From: an uncultured bacterium
GTDB taxonomy: Bacteria; Bacillota; Clostridia; Lachnospirales; Lachnospiraceae
Reading direction: 5' to 3'
Assembly: GCA_947643595.1 (NCBI GenBank)
Contig: CANRWP010000034.1
Location: forward strand, 1-34,984
DNA: 34,984 nucleotides
Shown: one piece after another, positions 1 through 9,237 of the stretch
Numbering within the stretch: the stretch's first letter is position 1
Layout: each line of letters starts with the position of its first letter
The notes under the pieces: generated by a model
The model's database searches: none
The model's input: the letters and a program-made list of their open reading frames with translations, nothing else
Told to the model about the DNA's origin: nothing
Translations under genes and position numbers: made by a program

Positions 1-423
1 ATCATATCATTTTCGCATTGCATACACAACTACATTTAAAATACAATTTACATTTTTACTTCTAAGTGAACATTACTGACTGTGCTTACAATATTACTAA
101 ATGCGCAATAGAAATCTTAACTTCCAAGTCTCCTGCCCTTTCATTCACTGCTTCAAAATTACCCACTGATATAGTAACATATCAATCGCACTTATAGATA
201 TGTTTTATCCTATTCATTGCCGCCCATTTCCTATCCATAATCTGAATAAATCGGAGATACGATACACAAAGATTTTGTCATTTTGTGTAAAACTTGTTCA
301 AACGTCTCTAGCAAATGTGAGATGGTTGAATACGTTTATTCCAAATTTATGCATAATAAGCACTTTATTCGACACAATATACCACAAAATAAAGTGCTTA
401 TTTCCCCAAAAACCTACTCCTTT
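1..423. other. AT-rich intergenic region, no gene seen
   Basis: No open frame here has a ribosome binding site or recognisable protein similarity. Base composition is more AT-rich than the protease gene that follows. The only clear structure is a perfect 15-bp inverted repeat at 355–402, listed separately. The stretch lies downstream of the minus-strand protease gene. Confidence 0.6.
355..402. repeat. Perfect 15-bp inverted repeat
   Basis: AATAAGCACTTTATT at 355–369 is repeated as its exact reverse complement at 388–402, with an 18-nt spacer. It lies about 20 nt past the stop codon of the minus-strand S8 protease. No T-run follows the stem in either direction, so it is not a textbook intrinsic terminator. 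It could be an mRNA 3'-end stem, a regulator site, or the end of a lost mobile element. Confidence 0.7.
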
Positions 424-2187
424 CTACCTCGGCAGACTATTTTCGACACAAATCGACCCATACCCAATCATCTCATTCGGATATCTTGTATACCCCGGCA
501 GCCGCTTCGCCCCCTTTATAAAATAAGCCTTCACTTTCTCCCCGTACAGATAGGGATCGTTTCCCCGCACGATCCCCCACTCCATCAAAAGCGCGCTGCC
601 GCCGGTCACAAAAGGCGCGGCGAAGGATGTGCCGGAGACCACCGCATAGCCGCCCCGACCGTCCGGCACCAAAATATCCGTCCCCGGCGCGCACAGATCC
701 GGCTTCATCTGCTGTTCATAGTAAAATTTCCCCTCCGGGGTATCCTCGCTGATCGGATACCCCCTGCCCGAGAAATCCGCGTACTCCCGATACTGCGGAT
801 TGTATGCTCCCACCGTGATCACTTTCTGCGCTGTGGCCGGTATCGTCATCGTCACGGCCGCCGTCGGCCGAAAAAAATTGGTTCCGCGGCTGACAGCCTC
901 CGCGGAAGGCAGATAAAAGCTGACCGCCCCCTGTATGATCCGCACCGGCCTGAGCACAAATGTCCAGATTCCCGATGTTATGTAGGGTTCTCCCAGAAAG
1001 TCAAAGTAGTACTCCTGCAGCTTGGTGTAAGGAGCTGGCTCCCCCCGATAGAACAAGATCTTTGTTCCATCCAGCACAAACTCACGCATTCCGCTCCTGT
1101 CCAGAGGAATCTCCAGCCTCATGCCGCCGGGAGATATCAATTCCATTCCGAATACATCCCCATAGTTCTTCCAGACTGCTATATAACACGCCCCCTGGTA
1201 GGGAGCGATATTGCATTCCACCCGCTTTTCCCCATCCAGAATAACCTGCGTATGTCCCGCCGAAGCTCCCTCGTTCCCGCTGCCCACAGAGATCACCGTC
1301 TTGTAACTCTCAGCCGCATTGTTCAGAAAGGTCTCCAGCAGGGACGTCCCGTCATGGGAGCCGTAAGTGCTCCCGTAGCTGATATTGACGGCGATAGGTC
1401 TGCCAAGCATCTGCGCCTTTTGCAGCATCCACGCCACGGCGCGCATCAGTTCCGTTGTGCGGGAGGAACCGCCTGCGCTGCTGCCGGAGCCCAGTTTTAC
1501 GATCAGGAGCTCCGCCCCCGGCGCTGCACCCTCGCTCCCCGCGGCAACAGCCGCCACGCCAGTCCCATGACCAGATCGGTCAAAAGTAAGTTCCTCTCCG
1601 GATTCGATGCTCTCGTCCAGCTGTTCCTTTGTGAATTCCACACCGTGATAAAAACCTTCCGGCGGTATCCGGTTGTTCTCCGCTTCCACCGGCAATGTCT
1701 GATCCCATAAATACAAAATACGGCTCCGTCCCTGTCCGTCCAGAAACGCGCCGTTCTTATAATCGATCCCGGAATCCGGTATGCCCACCAGACATCCCTC
1801 TCCGCTCAAAAATGGTTCTCTCTGTGTCACCTCCTGCACACAGGAAGCAAGTTTTCCCTGCGTGATACTGATTTCTCCCTCATGCAGCATCTTAGGTTTT
1901 TCTATATAATCGATCTCCGCGAGCCCCGAAAGTCTCTCGATATCCTCCCGCCCTGCCGTCACAATGGCGTAGCCGGGCAACAGGTATTCCACCTGCAAAG
2001 TTTCAGGGGAGCCCGCCCGGGATATATTTGTCCCCTGCAGCGCTCCCCTGAGATCTCCATGATATTTTACGATCAGCTCCCACCTGTCCTGCTCCACGCC
2101 CACCGGCAGTTCCAGGGATCTCTCCCTCTCCTGCGGCGATACGGCCAGAGACAGGTTTAATAAATTTTCCAACTTCTGCGAAGCCAT
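424..2187 (-). CDS. S8 family serine protease, Csp-like subtilisin
   Basis: A 587-residue subtilisin-family protease. The catalytic triad is complete: Asp138 in DSGIDY, His207 in GHGTGVA and Ser521 in SGTSFAAP, with oxyanion-hole Asn305 in GSGNEG. About 170 residues are inserted between the Asn and Ser motifs, where a jelly-roll domain sits in the clostridial CspA/B/C proteins. Residues 1–120 resemble a prodomain. There is no signal peptide, so the enzyme should be cytoplasmic or spore-packaged. The start is supported by GGGAG a few bases upstream. In C. difficile, CspB activates the cortex hydrolase SleC during germination; a similar role here is inference, since no spore gene lies nearby. 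All catalytic residues are present, unlike the CspC/CspA pseudoproteases. Confidence 0.88.
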   Translation of the reverse strand: MASQKLENLLNLSLAVSPQERERSLELPVGVEQDRWELIVKYHGDLRGALQGTNISRAGSPETLQVEYLLPGYAIVTAGREDIERLSGLAEIDYIEKPKMLHEGEISITQGKLASCVQEVTQREPFLSGEGCLVGIPDSGIDYKNGAFLDGQGRSRILYLWDQTLPVEAENNRIPPEGFYHGVEFTKEQLDESIESGEELTFDRSGHGTGVAAVAAGSEGAAPGAELLIVKLGSGSSAGGSSRTTELMRAVAWMLQKAQMLGRPIAVNISYGSTYGSHDGTSLLETFLNNAAESYKTVISVGSGNEGASAGHTQVILDGEKRVECNIAPYQGACYIAVWKNYGDVFGMELISPGGMRLEIPLDRSGMREFVLDGTKILFYRGEPAPYTKLQEYYFDFLGEPYITSGIWTFVLRPVRIIQGAVSFYLPSAEAVSRGTNFFRPTAAVTMTIPATAQKVITVGAYNPQYREYADFSGRGYPISEDTPEGKFYYEQQMKPDLCAPGTDILVPDGRGGYAVVSGTSFAAPFVTGGSALLMEWGIVRGNDPYLYGEKVKAYFIKGAKRLPGYTRYPNEMIGYGSICVENSLPR

Positions 2188-2225
2188 TTGATACTCCCAA
2201 ATGTCTTTTTTACAGTATATGCGCT

Positions 2226-2555
2226 TTACTGCTGCGGTACTACGGCAAAAAATACGAGGTCGCTCTCCGTATCGTTGATCATGCTGTGCTCATGGCCCTC
2301 GGGACAGTAATGCACCTGCCCTGCGCTGATGCGCAGCTCCTCCCCGTCATATATTACTTTTCCGCCGCCCTCCAGTATGTAGATCGTCTCGCTGCTGCCC
2401 TGATGGGTGTGCAGTCCCACGCTTGCGCCGGGAATCAGGCGGTTTACCATAATGCGGTTTTTCTCATCCGCATAGGCTCTTATCGCCATCTCCTTCTCGC
2501 CGCCCTTAAAATGCGGCGTTATATTCTCCTCTATCTTCGCAAAATCCAAAACCAT
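2226..2555 (-). CDS. Single-domain cupin, probable metal-binding protein
   Basis: A 109-residue small cupin. Cupin motif 1 is seen around residues 43–65, with ligands His49, His51 and Glu56. Motif 2 is at 79–94, with PEG followed by His90 and Asn94. A full set of three His and one Glu suggests a bound divalent metal. The start is well supported by AAGGAGGT just upstream. Substrate and reaction cannot be told from sequence; such proteins include isomerases, dioxygenases and sugar- or ligand-binding proteins. It follows the 115-residue unknown gene on the same strand after a short gap and probably shares its transcript. Confidence 0.85.
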   Translation of the reverse strand: MVLDFAKIEENITPHFKGGEKEMAIRAYADEKNRIMVNRLIPGASVGLHTHQGSSETIYILEGGGKVIYDGEELRISAGQVHYCPEGHEHSMINDTESDLVFFAVVPQQ

Positions 2556-2578
2556 ACCGTGACCTCCTTCTTATTATA

Positions 2579-2926
2579 TTATCCTTTATACGGTTTCTCC
2601 TCCCGCAAAAGTTCCATCACGCCCCGATAAGCATCGCACTGTCCCTCCAGGACCAGATAGTGATAATGATCGCCGTACCAGCTGAAGGAAGGGATCGCCT
2701 CCTCCCGCTTCTTCGCCTCCTCCAGCTCGGCAAGCCGGCTTCTCAGATACGTCCACAGCTCTTCCGACAGTCCCTCCTCCCGGATACGTCCATAGAGAGC
2801 CTCCAGCGCTTCCAGCTCACTGCTTCTGACATGGGACAAAAGGGAATCCGTCCTGTCCCTCTCGTATCTCTCCCGGCAGTCGGCTATCTTTTCTTCCATT
2901 TTTCTGTGCAGGCCCGCATATTCCAT
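2579..2926 (-). CDS. Conserved hypothetical protein, helical, 115 aa
   Basis: I do not recognise a named family. The 115-residue protein is charged and mostly helical by composition, rich in Glu, Arg and Leu, with a short aromatic patch (WYGDHYHYL) near residues 83–91. There is no signal peptide or membrane segment. Its ATG comes 1 nt after a duplicated copy of the prfA 3' end, including the copied stop codon, so its translation signal (GGGCGAG upstream) lies within that duplication. It is probably translated from the prfA transcript. The even coding character and tight spacing argue that it is real. Confidence 0.7.
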   Translation of the reverse strand: MEYAGLHRKMEEKIADCRERYERDRTDSLLSHVRSSELEALEALYGRIREEGLSEELWTYLRSRLAELEEAKKREEAIPSFSWYGDHYHYLVLEGQCDAYRGVMELLREEKPYKG

Positions 2927-3029
2927 TTCAGTTCTCGCCCATCTTCAGCAATTTTGCCGCCTTGATCGAAGCCGATCAGCCGGCAGTTCAGTTCTCGCCC
3001 ATCTTCAGCAATTTTGCCGCCTGATCGGC
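2927..3029. repeat. Partial duplication of the prfA 3' end with inverted spacer
   Basis: The 36 bases at 2927–2962 are an exact copy of 2987–3022, which encode the last residues and stop of prfA. The spacer between the copies contains 2971–2985, a 14-of-15 inverted copy of 3015–3029. The prfA transcript could therefore fold a stem of 9 bp, one mismatch and 5 bp around the authentic stop codon. The distal copy lies just before the next gene and supplies its upstream context. Confidence 0.9.
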
Positions 3030-4061
3030 TGCAATGCAGGCGTCCACGATCTCCTGGATGTCCCCGTTCATGATCTTATCAAGCTTATACAGGGTCAGAT
3101 TGATCCGGTGATCCGTCACCCGCCCCTGAGGGAAGTTGTACGTCCTGATCTTCTCGGACCGGTCGCCCGTTCCCACCTGGCTCTTTCGCAGTTCCGCCTC
3201 CGCGTCATGGGCCTTCTGCTGTTCCAGGTCATAGAGCTTCGTGCGCAGCAGGGCGTACGCTTTCGCCCTGTTCTGGATCTGGGACTTCTCCGTCTGGGAA
3301 TAGATCACGATGCCGGTCGGAATATGCGTCAGCCGCACCGCGGAGTCCGTCGTGTTGACGCACTGTCCCCCCGCGCCGGAGGATCGACAGACATCGATCC
3401 GGATATCTTTTTCATCGATCTGTACATCTACTTCCTCCGCCTCCGGCATCACCGCCACGGTGATCGTGGACGTGTGGATGCGCCCGCCGGACTCCGTCTC
3501 CGGCACACGCTGTACCCGGTGTACGCCGCTCTCATATTTCATGATGGAGTAGGCACCCTGACCGCTCAGCATAAAAGTCACGCTCTTCATGCCGCCGATG
3601 CCGATCTCCTCCATCTCCAGCGTCTCCACTTTCCATCTTTTTGTCTCCGCATAGTGCACATACATACGGTAGATCTCCGCCGCAAAGAGAGCCGCCTCAT
3701 CGCCGCCGGCGCCCGCTCTGATCTCCACGATAACATTCTTGTCATCATTGGGATCCTTCGGCAAGAGCAGTATCTTCAGCTCATTCTCCAGCTCCTCGAT
3801 CCGCTTTCTGGATGCGGAGAGCTCTTCCTTCAGCATATCCCGCATATCCTCGTCGGACTCCTCCTCCAGCATCGCCAGGGAATCCTCAGCGTCCTGTCTA
3901 CATTTTTTGTACTCTTTATACGCCTCCACCAGAGGGGTCAGATCGCTCTGTTCCTTCATCAGCTCCCGGAAATGCTGCTGGTTATCCGTCACCCCCGGTT
4001 CCGCCAGCTCGTTCATGATCTCCTCAAACCGCCTCAGCAGATCGTCCAATCTGTCAAACAT
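2988..4061 (-). CDS. prfA: Peptide chain release factor 1
   Basis: RF1 recognises UAA and UAG stop codons and triggers release of the finished protein from the ribosome. The 357-residue length is normal. The codon-recognition PxT motif is PET at 187–189, as in Firmicutes RF1. The catalytic GGQ is at 231–233, inside [11 protein letters not shown]. The N-terminal region to about residue 100 is helical, as in the family. The start has AAGGAGAG upstream. prmC, whose product methylates the GGQ glutamine, lies 35 nt upstream on the same strand. The last codons and stop are duplicated immediately downstream. Confidence 0.98.
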   Translation of the reverse strand: MFDRLDDLLRRFEEIMNELAEPGVTDNQQHFRELMKEQSDLTPLVEAYKEYKKCRQDAEDSLAMLEEESDEDMRDMLKEELSASRKRIEELENELKILLLPKDPNDDKNVIVEIRAGAGGDEAALFAAEIYRMYVHYAETKRWKVETLEMEEIGIGGMKSVTFMLSGQGAYSIMKYESGVHRVQRVPETESGGRIHTSTITVAVMPEAEEVDVQIDEKDIRIDVCRSSGAGGQCVNTTDSAVRLTHIPTGIVIYSQTEKSQIQNRAKAYALLRTKLYDLEQQKAHDAEAELRKSQVGTGDRSEKIRTYNFPQGRVTDHRINLTLYKLDKIMNGDIQEIVDACIAADQAAKLLKMGEN

Positions 4062-4096
4062 ATGAATACTCTCTCCTTATTTCCACTACAATAAAT

Positions 4097-4957
4097 TTAC
4101 ACCGGTACACCTGACCGCCCGCAGGCGTACAGCGTTCCGAACACCACCCGATCAAGCCCCGAAAAGTCCTTCACGATCTCAATCTCACGGAACCCGCTTT
4201 CCTCCATGATCCGGCGGACCGCCTCCCCCTGGTCATATCCGATCTCGTAAAACAACATCCCGCCTCTGGGCAGATGGTCTTTCGCCCCCGCCGTGATCTC
4301 TCTGTAAAAAAACAGTCCGTCCTCCCCGCCGTCCAGCGCCGTGCGGGGGTCGTGGTCTCGCACTTCCGGCATCAGGTTCTCGATATCAGCCCGCCTGATA
4401 TAGGGTGGATTGGAGACAATGATCTCAAACTGCCCTTCTATCTCTGCAAATAAATCGCTCTCCGCAAAGCTGACACCCTCCGCGGAAAGCCTCTCCGCGT
4501 TCGCTCTTGCCGTCCGCAGAGCTTTCTCCGAAATATCCGCCCCCACCCCCCGGCAATCGTTGGAGTAGTGAAGCAGACTCAACAGTATACAGCCGCTGCC
4601 CGTCCCGATATCCAGAATCCGCATACCATCGTGCAGATGCTTCAGCACCTCCTCCACCAGAATCTCCGTGTCCGGCCGCGGGCAGAGCACATCCTGATTG
4701 ACCTCAAAAGTCAGCCCCATAAATTCCGTCTTCCCAAGTATATGCTGAAGCGGAATCCGCTTTGATCTGCTCACAATACTTTCCAGATACCGTCTTTCCT
4801 GCTCCTCCGTCAGCTCTCTCCCCCCGTGCGCATAGAGGGCCGTCCGGTCGGTGCCGCAGATCTCTTCCAGGAGGAGCCTGGCGTCCAGAGCCGCCTCCTC
4901 TATCCGCGCCCTCTTAAGAGCCTCGGTTCCCTGCCTGTAAATTTCCTGATACTGCAT
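4097..4957 (-). CDS. prmC: Release factor glutamine methyltransferase
   Basis: PrmC transfers a methyl group from SAM to the glutamine of the GGQ motif in release factors. The 286-residue protein has an N-terminal helical domain (about 1–95), the SAM-binding motif DIGTGSG at 116–122 and the catalytic NPPY at 183–186. The product order prmC then prfA is standard in Firmicutes and places enzyme and substrate on one transcript. AGGAAAG lies just before the ATG. Confidence 0.97.
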   Translation of the reverse strand: MQYQEIYRQGTEALKRARIEEAALDARLLLEEICGTDRTALYAHGGRELTEEQERRYLESIVSRSKRIPLQHILGKTEFMGLTFEVNQDVLCPRPDTEILVEEVLKHLHDGMRILDIGTGSGCILLSLLHYSNDCRGVGADISEKALRTARANAERLSAEGVSFAESDLFAEIEGQFEIIVSNPPYIRRADIENLMPEVRDHDPRTALDGGEDGLFFYREITAGAKDHLPRGGMLFYEIGYDQGEAVRRIMEESGFREIEIVKDFSGLDRVVFGTLYACGRSGVPV

Positions 4958-4982
4958 CTTCTTTCCTATACGCCCTCTCTGT

Positions 4983-6011
4983 TCACTCTATCTCATCCGA
5001 TCCGATAAAACTGGGCTCATCTTCCTCCTCTATCTCCAGATCCCTCTGCTCCTGTTCCTGACCATCCTCGTAGCCGAAGTTCTCCCTCAGATAGGTCTTC
5101 CAGTCGAACACCGCTTCCACCGCTTTTATCGCGACTTCCACCATGCCCTCGTCCGGTTCCTTTGTGGTCAGCCCCTGCAGCCAGAGCCCCGGTGCCGATA
5201 TCGCGCGCACCAGCCAGTTGTCCGATCTGCCCGCGAGCCGGATGATCTCATAGGCGATCCCTGCGATCACCGGGATCAACAGGATGCGCAGCCCCACCTT
5301 CAAGGCCATATTGTCCACACGGATAAAGAAAAAGAGAACTACGCTGACCAGCATGACGAACAACAGAAAGCTCGTACCGCATCGCCTGTGCTGTTTGGAG
5401 CTCCTCATCACATTTTCCACCGTCAGCTCCTGCCCTTTTTCAATACAGTTGATACATTTATGCTCCGCCCCATGGTACATATATACCCGCCTGATATCCT
5501 TCATAAGCGAGATCATAAGCACATAGAGCACAAAGATCAGTATGCGGATCACTCCCTCGATGATCGCCAGGAGGGAGTCGTTTCTGACAAATCTTTTCAA
5601 ATAGTCGGAGATAAAATAGGGCAGCACCATAAAGAGCCCCACCGCAAAGAGAACCGCGACGATCGTTGTAAGCGCCATCAGGACACTCTCCGCCTTATCC
5701 TTAAAGACGCCGTCCAGCACCCTGTCCGCCTTCGTCTCCTCCGCGCCCCCCTCCTCGTAGAAAGAGGCGGAATGGTTCAGGCATCTTGTGCCCAGTCTCA
5801 GCGAGTCCGCAAAAGAAAATATTCCCCGGATAAAGGGAAGCTTTGTGATCTTACTGTTCCCCAGAATGCCGGCATACTCTCCGATCTCCACATCGATCTC
5901 GCCGTTCGGTTTTCTGACGGCAACCGAATAGCGAGTATTATTTTTCATCATAATCCCTTCCAACACCGCCTGACCGCCGATGCCGGAATAGCATCTTCTT
6001 CTCTTACCCAT
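4983..6011 (-). CDS. DUF1385 integral membrane protein
   Basis: A 342-residue protein of the DUF1385 family, function unknown. It begins with the family's GGQAVLEGIMMK signature (residues 10–21 from this start) and contains the conserved HGAEHK motif followed by Cys-rich CINC, then RRCGTSF. Several hydrophobic segments lie in the middle half, and the C-terminus is very acidic. The frame is open upstream to 6200, but I chose ATG 6011 because GGGAG precedes it, the family starts here, and the longer form would run into rpmE. Position between rpmE and prmC is typical of Firmicutes. The conserved His and Glu hint at metal binding, which is inference. Confidence 0.92.
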   Translation of the reverse strand: MGKRRRCYSGIGGQAVLEGIMMKNNTRYSVAVRKPNGEIDVEIGEYAGILGNSKITKLPFIRGIFSFADSLRLGTRCLNHSASFYEEGGAEETKADRVLDGVFKDKAESVLMALTTIVAVLFAVGLFMVLPYFISDYLKRFVRNDSLLAIIEGVIRILIFVLYVLMISLMKDIRRVYMYHGAEHKCINCIEKGQELTVENVMRSSKQHRRCGTSFLLFVMLVSVVLFFFIRVDNMALKVGLRILLIPVIAGIAYEIIRLAGRSDNWLVRAISAPGLWLQGLTTKEPDEGMVEVAIKAVEAVFDWKTYLRENFGYEDGQEQEQRDLEIEEEDEPSFIGSDEIE

Positions 6012-6090
6012 GGATCCGCTCCCACTAAATTTATTGCATGAATGAAAAGAAGGTTGAGGATAACTTTTCCCCAACCCCTTCTTGATCATC

Positions 6091-6297
6091 TTATTTTGCT
6101 GCCATACCGTATTTCTTATTAAACTTATCAATACGTCCATCCGCTCTGGCGCTCTTCTGTTGTCCAGTGTAGAATGAATGACATTTGGAACAAACTTCAA
6201 CGTGGATTTCCGGTTTTGTGGAGCCTGTTACGAATGTATTGCCACAGTTACATGTCACAGTTGCCTGATAGTAGGCAGGATGCAGTCCTTCTTTCAT
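6091..6297 (-). CDS. rpmE: 50S ribosomal protein L31, zinc-binding type
   Basis: A 68-residue L31. The four zinc-ligand cysteines are at 16, 18, 36 and 39 (CNC and CSKC), so this is the zinc-containing C+ form rather than the zinc-independent paralogue. A GTG three codons upstream (6306) could also start, but it lies within the AGAGGTG ribosome binding site; ATG 6297 gives the usual MKEG start. A good promoter lies about 75–100 nt upstream. Confidence 0.97.
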   Translation of the reverse strand: MKEGLHPAYYQATVTCNCGNTFVTGSTKPEIHVEVCSKCHSFYTGQQKSARADGRIDKFNKKYGMAAK

Positions 6298-6371
6298 TTT
6301 TTTCACCTCTCTATTTCCATTTGCGATTATTTTTCTATCATATTACCGTCAATCTCAGCGACAGCTTAGTT

Positions 6372-6400
6372 ATTATAACATAACGCATTGTTCTATGCAA
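6372..6400 (-). promoter_or_regulatory. Predicted sigma-A promoter of rpmE
   Basis: On the minus strand, TTGCAT (6395–6400) and TATAAT (6372–6377) are separated by exactly 17 nt. Transcription would start near 6365 and give a leader of about 70 nt before rpmE. It lies directly after the rho stop codon, so rpmE and the genes behind it can be transcribed independently of rho. Some L31 leaders bind the protein; I cannot establish such a structure here by eye. Confidence 0.65.
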
Positions 6401-6424
6401 GTATAAATTTCGCGTTTTTATTCT

Positions 6425-7777
6425 CTAAATGAATTTCATTTTCCGAACCATATTTACGAACTCACCGTTTGTCTTTGTTCTGGCAAACAGATCCAGGATC
6501 TTGTCCACCGCCTCATCCGCCTTCATCCCGTTCAGGGCCTTTCGCAGAATGTTGATGATCTCCTGCTCATCCGGCGTGAGGAGCAGATCTTCCCGCCTGG
6601 TGCTGGATTTCGCGATGTCCACCGCCGGGAACACTCTCTTCTCGGACAGCTTGCGGTCCAGAACCATCTCCATATTGCCGGTTCCCTTAAATTCCTCATA
6701 GATCACATCGTCCATCTTGGATCCCGTCTCCACGAGAGCTGTCGCCAGAATCGTCAGGCTGCCGCCGCCGCGCATATTTCTCGCCGCGCCGAAGAAACGT
6801 TTGGGCATATGGAGCGCCGCCGGGTCGAGACCGCCGGAGAGCGTTCTGCCTGAAGGGGGTACCGTCAGGTTGTAGGCCCTTGTCAGACGGGTGATGGAAT
6901 CTAACAGAATACAGACATCCTGTTTGTGCTCCACCAGCCTCTTGGCACGCTCGATTACCATCTCCGCCACACGTTTGTGATGCTCCGGCAGCTCATCGAA
7001 CGTAGAGTAGATCACCTCCACATTGGGACCCTCGATCGCCTCCTTAAAGTCCGTCACCTCCTCCGGTCTCTCATCGATCAGCAGAATGATGAGGTGCACG
7101 TTGGGGCTCGTCCTCTTCAGGGATCTCGCCACTTCCTTTAACAGTGTTGTCTTACCCGCTTTGGGCGGCGACACGATCATACCTCGCTGTCCCTTTCCGA
7201 CCGGGCTGATCAGATCCATAATGCGCATGGCGATGGAACCGCCGGGCGTCTCAAGCCGCAGTCTTTCATCCGGGAAAACCGGGGTCATATCTTCAAAGTT
7301 CGTTCTGCGCTGGGCGATCTCCGGCGGAAAGCCGTTGATCTTCCTTACATACAGCAGCGCGCTGAATTTTTCACTCTGCGTCTTTATTCTCGTATTTCCC
7401 TCCACGATGTCGCCTGTTTTGAGATTAAAACGCCTGATCTGGCTTGGCGCCACATAGACATCGTTTTCCCCGGGAAGATAATTTTCACAGCGGATAAAGC
7501 CGTAACCGTCAGGCATCACTTCCAAAATACCGTTCGCCTTGATGCCGCTGTCCAGCTCTGAGGGAAATTTCTCTTTCTCCCCCTCGGGGCTGCTGCCGGG
7601 TATAATGGACTTCGCCTCCACCACTTTACCCTTTTCTTCGTCCTTTTTATCTTCCTCCAGCATCGCTTCGATCAGTTCCGCTTTTTTCAATCCCGAAATG
7701 CGAATACCTCTCACTTTAGCGATTTCTTTCAGATCGTTCAGTGCAAGAGATTCATATTTTTCTCTCATATCACTCAT
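6425..7777 (-). CDS. rho: Transcription termination factor Rho
   Basis: Rho is a hexameric RNA-dependent ATPase that ends transcription. The 450-residue protein has an N-terminal Rho_N helical domain (about 5–42), an acidic linker, an RNA-binding cold-shock-like domain with GYGFIR at 91–96, and the ATPase with Walker [10 protein letters not shown] at 203–211. Walker B (LLDSITR) and the Q-loop region [11 protein letters not shown] follow. AAAGGAG lies 13 nt before the ATG, slightly far. Position upstream of rpmE is conserved in Firmicutes. Confidence 0.98.
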   Translation of the reverse strand: MSDMREKYESLALNDLKEIAKVRGIRISGLKKAELIEAMLEEDKKDEEKGKVVEAKSIIPGSSPEGEKEKFPSELDSGIKANGILEVMPDGYGFIRCENYLPGENDVYVAPSQIRRFNLKTGDIVEGNTRIKTQSEKFSALLYVRKINGFPPEIAQRRTNFEDMTPVFPDERLRLETPGGSIAMRIMDLISPVGKGQRGMIVSPPKAGKTTLLKEVARSLKRTSPNVHLIILLIDERPEEVTDFKEAIEGPNVEVIYSTFDELPEHHKRVAEMVIERAKRLVEHKQDVCILLDSITRLTRAYNLTVPPSGRTLSGGLDPAALHMPKRFFGAARNMRGGGSLTILATALVETGSKMDDVIYEEFKGTGNMEMVLDRKLSEKRVFPAVDIAKSSTRREDLLLTPDEQEIINILRKALNGMKADEAVDKILDLFARTKTNGEFVNMVRKMKFI

Positions 7778-8073
7778 ATTACTGTTTTTTCTCCTTTCTC
7801 CACTATCTTTTCGCTTTTTCCATTCATTTTGAATTTGTTCAGGATATCGAATAGCATACAGATACCTTACGGCTTATCGTCCAATATCAAGATATGATAA
7901 AGATTTCTCTGCTCAATATGCACATTATACCTTACAAAACCGGACGTGCCAACCTTTTTTTTCATTTTTTTCAAAATTTCATAAAAAATATTTCTCCCCA
8001 AAGACTTGCAAGGTCATTCAAAAATATATATCATAAACATAGCTTTAATAAAACAATGAAAAGAGGCATACCA
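7778..8073. other. Divergent intergenic region rho / malic enzyme
   Basis: This AT-rich spacer separates the divergent rho and malic enzyme genes. It contains the rho ribosome binding site near 7791–7797 and a convincing plus-strand promoter at 8006–8034, listed separately. I could not pick a convincing rho promoter. I see no riboswitch-like fold. Confidence 0.5.
8006..8034 (+). promoter_or_regulatory. Predicted sigma-A promoter of malic enzyme operon
   Basis: TTGCAA (8006–8011), a 17-nt spacer, then TATCAT (8029–8034), which matches five of six -10 positions. The start would fall near 8041, about 33 nt before the chosen ATG. Confidence 0.55.
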
Positions 8074-9222
8074 ATGACAATAAATGAAAAAGCGCTGAAA
8101 CTTCATGAGACATGGAAAGGAAAACTGGAAACGGTATCCAAAACCCCTGTCAAGTCCAGGGAAGATCTCTCCCTGGCCTACACGCCCGGTGTCGCCGAGC
8201 CCTGCAAAGTGATCGCCAACGACAGGGAGGCCGCATACACCTACACCTGGAAATCCAACACCGTGGCGGTCGTCTCGGACGGCTCCGCCGTCCTCGGACT
8301 CGGCAATATCGGCCCTCACGCCGCGATGCCGGTCATGGAGGGAAAAGCGGTTCTGTTCAAGGAATTCGGCGGCGTCAACGCGGTTCCGATCTGCCTGGAC
8401 ACCCAGGACACGGAGGAGATCATCAAAGCGGTCACCTACCTTGCGCCTGGTTTCGGCGGCATCAATCTGGAAGATATCTCCGCTCCCAGATGTTTTGAAA
8501 TAGAGGAGCGCCTGAAACAGACTCTGGATATCCCGGTATTCCACGACGATCAGCACGGCACCGCCATCGTCGTACTGGCCGGCATCATCAATGCTCTGAA
8601 AGTCGTAAAAAAGCAGGCACGGGAATGTAAGGTCGTCGTAAACGGGGCGGGCAGCGCCGGTATCGCCATCACAAAACTTCTGTTAAAATACGGCTTCATC
8701 AATGTGATCCTGTGCGACAGGGCAGGCATCTTATCCAGGTCTTACGAGGGATTGAACTGGATGCAGCAAAACATGGTGGAGATCACCAACCCCGGCCAGG
8801 AGACGGGAACCCTGGCGGATGCCATGAAGGGAGCCGATATCTTTGTGGGCGTGTCCGCCCCCAACATCGTAACACCAGTTATGGTTTCCTCCATGAATAA
8901 GGACTCCATCCTGTTCGCCATGGCAAACCCTGTCCCGGAGATCATGCCGGATGCGGCAAAAGCTGCCGGCGCGAAAATTGTCGGTACCGGCCGGTCCGAT
9001 TTTCCCAATCAGGTCAACAACGTGGTCGCCTTCCCCGGCATCTTCAAGGGTGCCCTGGAAGGCCGCGCGAGACAGATCACGGAGGAGATGAAGCTCGCCG
9101 CGGCAAAGGCGATCGCCTCTCTCGTACCTGACGATAAATTAAATGAGGATTATATTATGCCGGAAGCCTTTGACCCTATTGTCGCGGAGGTCGTCGCCCA
9201 GGCTGTCAAAGATCACATATAA
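8074..9222 (+). CDS. Malic enzyme (malate dehydrogenase, decarboxylating)
   Basis: Catalyses oxidative decarboxylation of malate to pyruvate and CO2 with reduction of NAD(P)+. At 382 residues it is the short bacterial/archaeal type. Visible motifs: [10 protein letters not shown] with Tyr36, Lys91 in EGKAVLF, metal ligands in LEDISAP (133–134) and FHDDQHG (158–159), and the dinucleotide-binding VNGAGSAG (190–196). The frame is open to 7894, but the extra residues are not like the family; ATG 8074 has AGAGG about nine bases upstream. NAD versus NADP use cannot be decided safely. The DUF4364 gene follows after 15 nt. Confidence 0.95.
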   Translation: MTINEKALKLHETWKGKLETVSKTPVKSREDLSLAYTPGVAEPCKVIANDREAAYTYTWKSNTVAVVSDGSAVLGLGNIGPHAAMPVMEGKAVLFKEFGGVNAVPICLDTQDTEEIIKAVTYLAPGFGGINLEDISAPRCFEIEERLKQTLDIPVFHDDQHGTAIVVLAGIINALKVVKKQARECKVVVNGAGSAGIAITKLLLKYGFINVILCDRAGILSRSYEGLNWMQQNMVEITNPGQETGTLADAMKGADIFVGVSAPNIVTPVMVSSMNKDSILFAMANPVPEIMPDAAKAAGAKIVGTGRSDFPNQVNNVVAFPGIFKGALEGRARQITEEMKLAAAKAIASLVPDDKLNEDYIMPEAFDPIVAEVVAQAVKDHI

Positions 9223-9237
9223 AACCGGAGGTCCGAT

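Noticed and set aside
283..1710. Long plus-strand open frame of 475 codons
   Set aside because: It is antisense to the S8 protease, which has a full catalytic triad and a ribosome binding site; the translation is Arg/His/Pro-rich as expected for a shadow frame.
3108..4094. Plus-strand open frame opposite prfA
   Set aside because: Leu/His/Arg-rich shadow of a certain gene, with no family motifs.
6012..6200. N-terminal extension of the DUF1385 gene
   Set aside because: It would overlap rpmE, and the family start with a ribosome binding site is at 6011.
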